From Nocardia aurea (GTDB lineage Bacteria > Actinomycetota > Actinomycetes > Mycobacteriales > Mycobacteriaceae), in NCBI RefSeq assembly GCF_003123685.1, contig NZ_QCYJ01000005.1, forward strand, positions 648,905 through 712,904: 64,000 nt of DNA. The letters are read 5' to 3'. Positions 25,329 to 33,338 of this stretch are shown here, one piece after another. The notes below the pieces were generated by a model. That model searched no databases, was not told the DNA's origin, and saw only the letters and a list, made by a program, of their open reading frames with translations. Within the stretch, counting starts at the first letter, position 1. Every line of letters begins with the position of its first letter. A program made the translations under genes and the position numbers.

Positions 25329-25992
25329 CGAGCAATCCTTGTTCGCGGGCGTACGCCTCGAGACGGTCGGCGAGTTCGCGCGGACGGCTCAGCGCCGGGG
25401 TGTGCCCACCGTCGATCTCGTCGGGGACGATGCCGAGGCGTTCCATGGCGACGCGGCGAAGATAGCGGGGCGGAAACAATCGGTCGTCGCGACAGATCAG
25501 GACTCGCGTGGGGATTTCGGGCCAGGCCCGCAGCGGTGACGGTCCGCCGAGCCCGGCCTCGGACTGGTCGCGGCCGCGTCTCAGCGCTTCGGCGGCCAGT
25601 TCCGGTGGGACATCCTGGTAGAACAGGTCGACGGCATTGCCGTAGTGCCCCTTCTCCTCCTCGCCGTAGCCCGTATGGGCCCAGTAGTCGGCGGGAGTCT
25701 CCGACGGTGCGGGGATCATGGGCGCGACCAGGACGAGCAGTTTCGCGCGCACGCGATCGCAGACGAGCGGTGCGATGAAGCCACCGAGCGATTGCGCGAC
25801 GACGACCGGATCGGACCTGTCGCCGACCGCCTCGACCACGGTGTCCGCGTATTCGGACAGACCTGCCGAATCGTCCTCGCACGGAAGGTCGGGGGCGACG
25901 GAGTCGTGACCGCGCGCCCGCAGTTCGGCGATGACCAGATGCCAGTACCAGCCGACGTCGCCCGCCCCGTGGATCAAGACGAATGTGGCCAC
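25318..25992 (-). CDS. Alpha/beta-fold hydrolase
   Basis: This 224-aa protein begins ATFVLIHGAGDVGWYW, with the oxyanion HG motif. It carries the nucleophile in VVAQSLGGFIAP (about 77-88), the acid in VLICRDDRLFPP (about 170) and the His in IDGGHTPALSRP (about 196), in the usual order and spacing. GTG at 25992 is chosen since GAGAGG lies just upstream and the fold begins there. It overlaps the methyltransferase gene by 11 bases. The substrate (ester, lactone or other) is not predictable. Confidence 0.85.
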   Translation of the reverse strand: MATFVLIHGAGDVGWYWHLVIAELRARGHDSVAPDLPCEDDSAGLSEYADTVVEAVGDRSDPVVVAQSLGGFIAPLVCDRVRAKLLVLVAPMIPAPSETPADYWAHTGYGEEEKGHYGNAVDLFYQDVPPELAAEALRRGRDQSEAGLGGPSPLRAWPEIPTRVLICRDDRLFPPRYLRRVAMERLGIVPDEIDGGHTPALSRPRELADRLEAYAREQGLLVER

Positions 25993-26252
25993 GTGACCTC
26001 TCTCCCGTTGCTCGGATCGATTCGGACCGCCATCGGAACCGGTACGGACATGCCGTGGTTCGCGTTCCGGCGTGGCGTCGATCGACGACATCGACATTCT
26101 CGGCGGCGTCACCCGGTTCGTCCAGGGTGCCGGACGGTGGTCGTCATCGGTGGGTTCTCGTGCTGGTTCTGGTATTTCGCCCGCCTCTGTTCCGTCAGGG
26201 CGTCCAGGCTCGATGACACAGGGAGCACAGGGAATCGGTACGAGGGCGCAAA

Positions 26253-26297
26253 CGCCGATCGGCTCGGATTCGCGGTGCGAACCCGAGCCGATCGGCG
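26253..26297 (-). terminator. Terminator of etfD
   Basis: A perfect 15-bp stem (26253-26267 with 26283-26297) around a 15-nt loop lies 16 bases beyond the etfD stop. On the minus strand it is followed by TTTG. The rest of 25993-26313 holds no gene. Confidence 0.85.
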
Positions 26298-26313
26298 TGG
26301 CTGTACTACTTAC

Positions 26314-29300
26314 TCAGTTCTTACGGCCCGGGGCTTTGGCTCCGGACTTGAAGCCGAGTCCGCCCGGTTTGGCGGTCGGCGGAGCGACGGGCGGGGTGCC
26401 GTTGCTCGAAGCGGGCTTCTCCTCGGCGGGTTCCGTTGCCGCCTCGGTGGTCGCCGGTTCGGGATCGGCGGGGGCAGCCGGTTCGGCGGGAGCCGCCGGT
26501 GTCGCCTCGGATTCGGTGGGAGCCGGTGCCGTCGCGGATTCGGCCGGTGCCGCTGCCGCCGCGCCCGGCGCCTTGGGACCGGGCCGCTTGAACCCGGACT
26601 TCATGGCGAGACCCTTGGCGGCGACCGTCGGCTTGATCTCCTCGGTCTCCGAGGCCGCCCGGGTCGCGGCCGATTCCTCAGCGACCGATTCGGGGGCCGG
26701 TTCCGGTGCCGTGGTTGCCGCGGGGGCGGCCGGAGCCTTCGCCCCGGGCGCCTTGGCCGCACCCTTCATACCCAGGCCGCCACCCGGCGCCTTGGCGCCG
26801 CCCTTCATACCCAGGCCCTTGACCGGCGGTGCCGCGGGAGCCTCGGCCGCCTGCGCGGCTTCGGCGGGCGCGGCTTCGGCCGCGGGAGCCTTGGCGCCCG
26901 GCGCCTTCGCCGCACCCTTCATGCCCAGCCCGCCACCGGGTGCTTTGGCCGCACCCTTCATGCCGAGCCCCTTCACGGGCGGCGCTGCCGGAGCTTCGGC
27001 GGCCTCCGGTGCGGCTTTCGCCCCGGGCGCTTTCGCCGCGCCTTTCATGCCGAGTCCGCCACCGGGCGCCTTCGCGGCGCCCTTCATGCCCAGACCCTTG
27101 GCAGGCGCCGGTGCTTCGGCGGGTGCTTCTTCGGCCTTCGCGCCCGGCGCTTTCGCCGCGCCCTTCATACCGAGTCCGCCGGGCGCCTTGCCGCCGCCCT
27201 TCATGCCGAGTCCGCCGCCGGGCGCCTTGCCGCCCTTCATCGCGAGACCGTTGGCCGCAGGCGCCGCCTTGGTCGCGGCGGGCGATGCGGTCTGCTCGGC
27301 GACGGGTTCGGGCTCCGCCTCCGGTTCGGGCTCGGGTTCGGCCTTGGGCTCCTGGATGACGACCAGGTTCTCGCTGAGCACCGACGCTTCGACGCGGTCG
27401 ATCGAGTCGAGCATCAGCTGCGCGACGTCGACGACCTCGACGCCTTCGCCTTCGCCCTGCTCCTGGCGCGCGGTCACACCGTCGGTGAGCATCACGCGGC
27501 AGAACGGGCAGCCGGTGGCGATCTTCTTGGGCGAGGTGGACAGCGCCTCGTCGACGCGATCGATATTGATGCGCTTGCCGAGTTGCTCTTCCATCCACAT
27601 GCGCGCACCACCGGCGCCACAGCACATGGAACGTTCGCCGTGGCGCGGCATCTCGATGAGGGTGGAGCCGGACGCCGCCATCAGCTCACGCGGCGCGTTG
27701 TAGACCTTGTTGTGACGGCCCAGGTAGCAGGGATCGTGGTAGGTCACGTTCTGCGAGACCGTGGCGACCGGGATCAGCTTCTTCTGCCGCACGAGGCGGT
27801 TGAGCAACTGGGTGTGGTGCACCACTTCGTAGTTGCCGCCGACCTGCGGGTACTCGTTGTTGAGCGCGTTGAAGCAGTGCGCGCAGGTGACGACGATCTT
27901 CTTCTTGCTCTGTTCGACGCCGTCGAAGACCGAATTCAGCACCTCGATGTTCTGCGCGGCGAGCTGCTGGAACAGGAATTCGTTGCCCGCGCGACGCGCG
28001 GAGTCACCGGTGCAGGTCTCCTCCGCCCCGAGCACCATGAATTTAGTGCCCGCGGTGGCGAGGAGTTCGGCGACGGCCTTCGTGGTCTTCTTGGCACGGT
28101 CCTCGTAGGCACCCGCGCAGCCGACCCAGAACAGGTATTCGTATCCGTCGAAGGAATCCGCATCCTTGCCGAAGACCGGGATCTGGAAATCCATCTCGTT
28201 GATCCAGTTGAGCCGATCCTTGGAGTTCTGACCCCAGGGATTGCCCTTGTTCTCGAGATTCTTGAACAGGCCCGCCAGTTCGGACGGGAATTCCGATTCG
28301 ATCAGCACCTGGTAGCGGCGCATATCGATGATGTGGTCGACATGTTCGATATCGACCGGGCACTGCTCGACGCACGCGCCACAGGTGGTGCACGACCACA
28401 GGACCTCGGGGTCGATGATGCCGCCGATATCCTCGCCGCCGACCAAGGGCCGCTCGGCCTCGGCGCGCGCCGCCTCGGAGATCTTGGCCAGTTTGGCCTC
28501 GTCGGGTTTGCCTTCGGCGTCGACAAGGCCGATCTCGTCGCCGCCCATATCCTTGCGCCCGCCTGCCAGCAGGTACGGGGCCTTGGCGTAGCCGTGGTCG
28601 CGCAGCGACATGATCAGCAGTTTCGGCGACAGCGGCTTACCGGTGTTCCACGCGGGGCACTGCGACTGGCAACGACCGCATTCGGTGCAGGTGGTGAAGT
28701 CGAGAACGCCCTTCCAGGAGAAATCCTCGAACTTTCCGGCGCCGAGGGTGTCGGTGTCGGCGTCGACGTTCTCCATGTCGAGGGCCTTGCCGTTCGACAT
28801 CATCGGCTTGACCGTGCCGAGCGCGACGCCGCCGTCGGCCTCGCGCTTGAAGTAGATGTTCGGGAACGCGGCGAACCGGTGCCAGGCCACACCCCACGTC
28901 AGGTTGCGGCCGACCAGCAGCAGGAACACGCTGCCCGACATCAGCTTGACGAACGCGAAGACCGAGATCAGCACCGCGCTCTCGGGCAGGATCTTGGCGA
29001 CCTGCATCGTGAAGAAGTCGGTGGCGGCGTTGGAGTGGTGGTAGGTGGCGATCTTGCCCGCCTTCACCAGGATCATGCCGAGACCCTCGACCAGGACGAT
29101 CGATTCGATCACGTACGCGGGGCCGAATTTGGAACCGCTGAAGCGCGAGAGCCGGTCGGGCACACGCGGGTGGTTCAACTGGCGGATGACGATCAGCGTC
29201 ACGATGCCGACCACTGTGCCGATGCCGAGGACCTCGTCCATCAGGTGGTAGAGCGCCCAGTTTCCGAAGATCGGCCAGTGGAATTCGGGATCGAAAGTCT

Positions 29301-29580
29301 GGCCGTACGCCTCGAAGAACAGGATGAAGCCCGCGAGGAAGCCGATCATCACGAGCCAGTGCGCCCAGCCGACTGTCCGGAATTTGTTCATCCGGGTGTG
29401 GGCGAGGAATTCGATCAGCATCTGCTTGATGCGCGGGAAGAACGGCCGCCAGCGATCGGGAGCGGACTGGCCGACCATGATGGTCCGCGTGATTCCGCGG
29501 ACGCCGCCGAAGAACGACGCCCAACACAGGAGGCTGAGCGCCGCCCCAATCGTGCCCAGCGTCAGTGTCAGGGCATTCAT
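26314..29580 (-). CDS. etfD: EtfD-type membrane Fe-S oxidoreductase with repetitive C-terminal tail
   Basis: This 1088-aa homologue of M. tuberculosis Rv0338c (EtfD) passes electrons from electron-transfer flavoprotein to the quinone pool in fatty-acid oxidation. N-terminal membrane helices (about 1-250) precede two ferredoxin-like clusters (CTECGRCQSQCP about 295, CTTCGACVEQCP about 397). Two CCG-type Cys-rich domains follow, the second with CYLGRHNKVYN and CCGAGGARM at about 615-660. From about residue 740 the protein becomes an Ala/Pro/Lys/Gly-rich tail with repeats of GLGMKGAAKAPG. The core ends near where many EtfD proteins end, so the tail is an addition. ATG 29580 has AGAAAGG upstream. 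Confidence 0.9.
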   Translation of the reverse strand: MNALTLTLGTIGAALSLLCWASFFGGVRGITRTIMVGQSAPDRWRPFFPRIKQMLIEFLAHTRMNKFRTVGWAHWLVMIGFLAGFILFFEAYGQTFDPEFHWPIFGNWALYHLMDEVLGIGTVVGIVTLIVIRQLNHPRVPDRLSRFSGSKFGPAYVIESIVLVEGLGMILVKAGKIATYHHSNAATDFFTMQVAKILPESAVLISVFAFVKLMSGSVFLLLVGRNLTWGVAWHRFAAFPNIYFKREADGGVALGTVKPMMSNGKALDMENVDADTDTLGAGKFEDFSWKGVLDFTTCTECGRCQSQCPAWNTGKPLSPKLLIMSLRDHGYAKAPYLLAGGRKDMGGDEIGLVDAEGKPDEAKLAKISEAARAEAERPLVGGEDIGGIIDPEVLWSCTTCGACVEQCPVDIEHVDHIIDMRRYQVLIESEFPSELAGLFKNLENKGNPWGQNSKDRLNWINEMDFQIPVFGKDADSFDGYEYLFWVGCAGAYEDRAKKTTKAVAELLATAGTKFMVLGAEETCTGDSARRAGNEFLFQQLAAQNIEVLNSVFDGVEQSKKKIVVTCAHCFNALNNEYPQVGGNYEVVHHTQLLNRLVRQKKLIPVATVSQNVTYHDPCYLGRHNKVYNAPRELMAASGSTLIEMPRHGERSMCCGAGGARMWMEEQLGKRINIDRVDEALSTSPKKIATGCPFCRVMLTDGVTARQEQGEGEGVEVVDVAQLMLDSIDRVEASVLSENLVVIQEPKAEPEPEPEAEPEPVAEQTASPAATKAAPAANGLAMKGGKAPGGGLGMKGGGKAPGGLGMKGAAKAPGAKAEEAPAEAPAPAKGLGMKGAAKAPGGGLGMKGAAKAPGAKAAPEAAEAPAAPPVKGLGMKGAAKAPGGGLGMKGAAKAPGAKAPAAEAAPAEAAQAAEAPAAPPVKGLGMKGGAKAPGGGLGMKGAAKAPGAKAPAAPAATTAPEPAPESVAEESAATRAASETEEIKPTVAAKGLAMKSGFKRPGPKAPGAAAAAPAESATAPAPTESEATPAAPAEPAAPADPEPATTEAATEPAEEKPASSNGTPPVAPPTAKPGGLGFKSGAKAPGRKN
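26320..27270 (-). repeat. Tandem GLxMKxxxKxPG-coding repeats in etfD
   Basis: About a dozen copies of a 12-13-residue unit (GLGMKGAAKAPG with variants GLAMKGG-KAPG, GLAMKSGFKRPG, GLGFKSGAKAPG) are separated by Ala/Glu/Pro-rich spacers. They often come in pairs joined by GG. The units carry two lysines each, giving the tail a regular positive pattern. Confidence 0.85.
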
Positions 29581-29665
29581 GTCGCGACCTTTCTCTAGAG
29601 GCAACACGAGTGGTCGAGGTCGGCTGTGCCGCCGACTCGGTTGGCTCGTATCGTAACCGCCGGTA

Positions 29666-29683
29666 AGTTACTCACCAGTAACT
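29666..29683. promoter_or_regulatory. Palindromic operator candidate upstream of etfD
   Basis: AGTTACT-CACC-AGTAACT is a perfect inverted repeat 86 bases upstream of the etfD ATG. Its size and form resemble TetR-family operators that govern lipid genes in actinobacteria. The regulator is unknown. Confidence 0.55.
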
Positions 29684-29754
29684 ATATGCCCCATCGTACG
29701 ATCGGGATTTGGTTGTTATCCCCGTACGCTGGGGCTTGACCCGGAATTTACCTG

Positions 29755-29768
29755 TGTGGAACATCACA
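29755..29768. promoter_or_regulatory. CRP/GlxR-type binding site candidate
   Basis: TGTG-N6-CACA (spacer GAACAT) matches the consensus half-sites of actinobacterial CRP/GlxR. It lies 175 bases upstream of etfD and 275 upstream of the divergent gene. Confidence 0.5.
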
Positions 29769-30042
29769 GGAAGTCATTCGGAAGCCGTGAGTGCGCGGAG
29801 GTTTCTCACCGTAAAGTGCGAGGACATGTGTCCGAACGGTTAGGACAGGCTTACTCTCATTGGCGGGTAATGGATCTCGCATCTCGGGACCGATTCGACT
29901 AGGCTCAGCTCGTTCTGTTTGCTGTGCTCGTATTCACACTGCTCGGGGAGAATCCGGAAGGGCCGACCACCTCTCGGATTGAATGAGCTCTCGCGTGACG
30001 AAAACGAGCTGCCACAACTCTGATGATGGATTGGAAAACCGA

Positions 30043-30801
30043 ATGAACCTCCGCAGGACCACCGCGGCGGCCACGCTGGTCATCGGCGCGATGACCGTGG
30101 GCATCGGCACCTCGCACGCCGATCCCGCACCGGCGCCCGCCGCTGAAGAAGGCATCAACTACTCCGTCAAGCTGGTCGACAAGGTCGTCGTCGCGACGCT
30201 TCGTGGGGGAACCTTCGCGCTGACGCAGAAGGACGGCGCGACGCCGGACGCTCCGAAGGTCGACGTCGTCGATGTCAAGGACGACAAGGGCAACGTCGTC
30301 ATCAGCCTGCCGCTGGAATTCGATGCCGCAGGCACCGAGATCCCGGTCAAGCCCGAGGTCAAGAAGGACGGCACCGTCCTCGAGGTCACCCCGCAGAAGC
30401 CCGCGAACCTGCGCCTGGACGCGCCGGTCGCGCCCAAGGCGGTTTCCGCGCAGCCGATCGCCTCGGCCAACGAGAACCAGCGGGCCCAGAACGACTTCGC
30501 CAGCAAGTTCGGCATCGGCACCGCCATCGGCGGCTTCGTCGGTACCGCTGTCGGCGCGGTCATCGGCTGTGTCGTCACCCTGGTCGCCGGCTGCGTGCCG
30601 GGCCTGGTGACCGGCGCGGGCGTCGGCGGCATCCTGGGCACCATCGCCATCGGCGGACCGACCCTGGTCGCCGCGGGCGTCGAGCTCATCAACGTGATGC
30701 AGGCCGAGGCCGACACCACCCAGTGGTCGGACAAGAAGCCGGCCGAAGCCCCCAAGGCGGCCTCGGGGGAGGCCCCCAAGGTGGCCGACGCCCCGAAGTA
30801 A
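30043..30801 (+). CDS. Secreted/membrane glycine-zipper protein, paralogue 3
   Basis: This 252-aa third member of the family has a signal peptide (LVIGAMTVGIGTSHA, cleavage about residue 27). The beta-rich domain follows with VVVATLRGGTFALTQKDGA and VVDVKDDKGNVVISLPLEF (about 50-110), then a glycine-zipper hydrophobic region (about 160-220, GTAIGGFVGTAVGAVIG with two Cys), and a Lys/Ala/Pro tail with repeated (E)APK(A/V). The ATG at 30043 is chosen because the signal peptide begins there. Function is unknown. Confidence 0.85.
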   Translation: MNLRRTTAAATLVIGAMTVGIGTSHADPAPAPAAEEGINYSVKLVDKVVVATLRGGTFALTQKDGATPDAPKVDVVDVKDDKGNVVISLPLEFDAAGTEIPVKPEVKKDGTVLEVTPQKPANLRLDAPVAPKAVSAQPIASANENQRAQNDFASKFGIGTAIGGFVGTAVGAVIGCVVTLVAGCVPGLVTGAGVGGILGTIAIGGPTLVAAGVELINVMQAEADTTQWSDKKPAEAPKAASGEAPKVADAPK

Positions 30802-30824
30802 TCTTTCGGACGCAATTCATCGCA

Positions 30825-30861
30825 CCGATCGGCCCGTTCCCGCTGGGGACGGGCCGATCGG
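30825..30861. terminator. Bidirectional terminator
   Basis: CCGATCGGCCCGT (30825-30837) pairs perfectly with ACGGGCCGATCGG (30849-30861) across an 11-nt loop, between two convergent stops. Confidence 0.85.
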
Positions 30862-30865
30862 CGTT

Positions 30866-31756
30866 CTAGGCCGTCGCCCTCGCCCCGCCCATCGGCACGG
30901 TGCCGCGAAACGCCGCTTCGCCCTGCGGGTTGCCGAGTCTGCCGAACGAGCGCTCGGCCATGTCGAATGTCCCGTCCTCGCGTACGAGCAGGACCGTGCT
31001 CGCCCGCGTCCCGTGTACCGGGTGGGCGATGAATCTGGCCGAGAGCGCGCGTTCGTCGTCCAGCGGAACCCCGGTGTGCGGCAGCGCTTCGTCGGGCGCC
31101 TGGACCGGATCGGCCAGCACCTCGAAATAGTCGTCGAGGGAACCGGGTTCGGATTCGACGACCTTGCGCAGCCCGGCGAGGCCGTTGCGCACCTTCGGCC
31201 AGATCGGGCGCGCCGCCTCCGGTTCGGCCGACGGGCCGAGGGCCGCGGAGGTGACGAAGGTGCCGTTGGACAGGCCGTGGAAACCGGGAGTCAGCTCGCG
31301 GGGCGGTGCGGCGCTGCGGTTGGAATGCCACCACAGCCGCTCGAGATCGGAAACCACGACGTTGTATCCGTTGTAGTCGTCGGGAGCCGCGGCGACGTCT
31401 TCGAGGTACCGGCGTGGGTCGGGGAATTCGCCGTGCGCGCCGCGATCGGAGAGTCCGCGCAGAAAATCCATCAGCAGTGCGCCGCGGGAGCGGGCGTCGG
31501 CGCGCTGGTCGTCCGGATTGCGGACGTTGGTGACCGCGGTGAATCGGGCGTGCCGCTCGTTCAGCCCGAGCCAGGTGCCGGGCGGATCGGTGTCGGAGAC
31601 GCCCTGCGCGCCGATGTCACGGCCGGCGAGTACCCCCGGCACCTCGGTCCAGCGCCGCATCGACTCGGTCGGCCGGGTGTAGTACTCGTCCCGATTGGCC
31701 GCGACGATCAGCCGATAGTCCGGGTGCGCGCGCCAACCGATCAACACCAAACACAT
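30866..31756 (-). CDS. NRDE (TANGO2-like) family protein
   Basis: This 296-aa protein begins MCLVLIGWRAHPDYRLIVAANRDEYY, with the invariant N-terminal Cys and the Asn-Arg-Asp-Glu motif that name the family. LAGRDIGAQG and GTWLGLNERHARFTAVTNVR follow. TANGO2-like proteins are Ntn-hydrolase-like and have been linked to lipid or heme handling; the bacterial role is open. The start at the conserved MC is certain from the family. The ribosome site is weak. Confidence 0.9.
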   Translation of the reverse strand: MCLVLIGWRAHPDYRLIVAANRDEYYTRPTESMRRWTEVPGVLAGRDIGAQGVSDTDPPGTWLGLNERHARFTAVTNVRNPDDQRADARSRGALLMDFLRGLSDRGAHGEFPDPRRYLEDVAAAPDDYNGYNVVVSDLERLWWHSNRSAAPPRELTPGFHGLSNGTFVTSAALGPSAEPEAARPIWPKVRNGLAGLRKVVESEPGSLDDYFEVLADPVQAPDEALPHTGVPLDDERALSARFIAHPVHGTRASTVLLVREDGTFDMAERSFGRLGNPQGEAAFRGTVPMGGARATA

Positions 31757-31851
31757 ACGGTCCAGAATGCCCCACCGGGGCGGTCGACGGCACCGGATCG
31801 CAGCGCGTTCAGGCTGCGTAAGGGCAGTGGAAACCTGCCGTGGAACAGCGA

Positions 31852-31884
31852 AAAGGCCGGTAGCGACGCGCGCTACCGGCCTTT
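31852..31884 (-). terminator. Terminator of the first S1 protease gene
   Basis: AAAGGCCGGTAGCG (31852-31865) pairs perfectly with CGCTACCGGCCTTT (31871-31884) over a 5-nt loop. On the minus strand it ends in TTTT, and it starts 15 bases after the protease stop. Confidence 0.9.
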
Positions 31885-31898
31885 GTCGTCTGTACTGA

Positions 31899-33191
31899 TT
31901 ACTCGGTCCGGACCCGCAGTCCCGGATTGTCCGAGAGGACGACGCTGACCGGCTGCGCGAACAGCTGCGGCACATCGCCGGTGAGGGCGCCGATCAGGTT
32001 GGGGATCGCGCAGATCGGGTAGTCGGCCACCGACGAGGCACTGGAGATGCCGAGCGCCAGCCGACCGGTCACGACCGCGCCGCCGCTGTCACCGGGCAGG
32101 GCGCAGATGTTGGCGGAGAAACTCTGGGTGAGTTCCCGGTCGCCCACCAGGACCGTCTGGTCCACGGCGTTGATCACACCGCAGCTGAAACCGGTGCGCG
32201 TACCCGACTTGCAGACCGGCGCGCCGACGACGGGTGTGCCGACGCCCTCGATCAGGATCGGAGCGGCACCGGGCACCCGGACGCCGTTATTGGTGAAACG
32301 GTCCTTGACCTGGTCGTTGATGCGCACGATCGAGTAGTCCTGCGACCCGAGCACCGACTTCTGGAACACGCCCAGTTGCGCGCCGATCCGCTCGCCGTTC
32401 ACCAGTTCGTGCACGGCCGCGGCACGGTCGGTGCCCGCCGACGGCAGATCCGGGTTGCAGTGGCCCGCGGTGATGTTGACGACGTTGCCCGAGCGGTCGG
32501 TGCCGTTGAAGCCGAAGGAGCAGCGCAGCGAGCTGCGACCGGCCACCGAGGCGAAGCCGTCGCCGCCGATGAGCGAGCCGCGATCGGCCGCGCTCGCGAT
32601 CTCGTCCGCGGCGGGAAGCGCCTCGCCCGCGATCGGCGGGGCCATCACGATGATCCGGGCGGGATCGATGAAACCGGGCAGCGGCAGTCCGGCCTGATCG
32701 ACCCTGACCGCGATGCTGTTGTTGACGGTGTCGATCACGGCACCGCGCACCAGGTTCGAGATCGCCTCGGGCTGGCCGTCGAGCCAACGCTCGAACGCGG
32801 TCTTCTCACCGCGCAGCGTGGCCTCGCTCTTGGCGACGTTGCGGACCTCGAAACCGGCCGTCTGCGCCGACTTGCGGGCCTCGTCGGCCCCGGGGCCCTG
32901 GGCTACGGCGACGACAGCCTTGCCCGAGTCGTCCAGCCACGATCCCGCGAAGACCTGGGGGTACTGCCGCTGCGCGGTGGTCGCGAAGGCCGCGATCTGC
33001 TGTGCCAAGTCGGCGCGACGCAGGTATTCGTCGGGGGAGATCTTCAGATCGCGGGTGACCGCGGCGACCAGTTCGGCGGGCAGCCCCGGCGCCTCGGCGG
33101 GTTCCGCGTTCGCCACGGCGGCGGTGGGTCCGAACAGCAGGATCGCGACCGAGGCCGCGATCACTGACTTCTTGACTCTGGTCCGTCGCAC
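31899..33191 (-). CDS. Secreted S1-family serine protease (alpha-lytic-like), first copy
   Basis: This roughly 430-aa protein has an Arg/Lys-rich start and signal peptide (SVIAASVAILLFG), a pro-like region with ISPDEYLRRADLAQQ (about 50-64), then a chymotrypsin-fold domain. The catalytic His lies in NITAGHCNPDL, Asp in GSQDYSIVRI, and Ser in CALPGDSGGAVV, with disulfide-type Cys pairs (CSFGFNG, CKSGTRTGFSCG). The start is uncertain: GTG 33191 gives a normal signal peptide, while ATG 33230 would add 13 residues. It is a tandem paralogue of the next gene. Confidence 0.85.
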   Translation of the reverse strand: MRRTRVKKSVIAASVAILLFGPTAAVANAEPAEAPGLPAELVAAVTRDLKISPDEYLRRADLAQQIAAFATTAQRQYPQVFAGSWLDDSGKAVVAVAQGPGADEARKSAQTAGFEVRNVAKSEATLRGEKTAFERWLDGQPEAISNLVRGAVIDTVNNSIAVRVDQAGLPLPGFIDPARIIVMAPPIAGEALPAADEIASAADRGSLIGGDGFASVAGRSSLRCSFGFNGTDRSGNVVNITAGHCNPDLPSAGTDRAAAVHELVNGERIGAQLGVFQKSVLGSQDYSIVRINDQVKDRFTNNGVRVPGAAPILIEGVGTPVVGAPVCKSGTRTGFSCGVINAVDQTVLVGDRELTQSFSANICALPGDSGGAVVTGRLALGISSASSVADYPICAIPNLIGALTGDVPQLFAQPVSVVLSDNPGLRVRTE

Positions 33192-33338
33192 AGCTGATCG
33201 GAACTGACCTCTACGTGGCAGCAAGAGCATGCCCAGACTATATGGGTTCGCGACCGGTATCACTACTCATCCCAAGGTGCGGTAATGCCGGACTCGGACT
33301 CGATCGGCCCGGGTCCGGCGATGGTCATAGGTTCTGTG

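Larger units (their letters stand above)
29581..30042. promoter_or_regulatory. Divergent intergenic region between etfD and a secreted protein
   Basis: This 462-bp space has no gene. It contains a perfect 18-bp palindrome at 29666-29683 and a CRP-type site at 29755-29768 (both listed separately). Sequence near 29700-29760 is locally less GC-rich, as expected for promoters. Confidence 0.5.

Noticed and set aside
25645..29598. 1317-codon plus-strand frame opposite etfD
   Set aside because: It is the antisense of a clear EtfD with Fe-S motifs; the translation has no domains and is a product of GC-rich third positions.
30159..31334. 391-codon minus-strand frame across the end of NRDE and the glycine-zipper gene
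   Set aside because: Antisense or out of frame to two well-supported genes and crosses a strong terminator hairpin.
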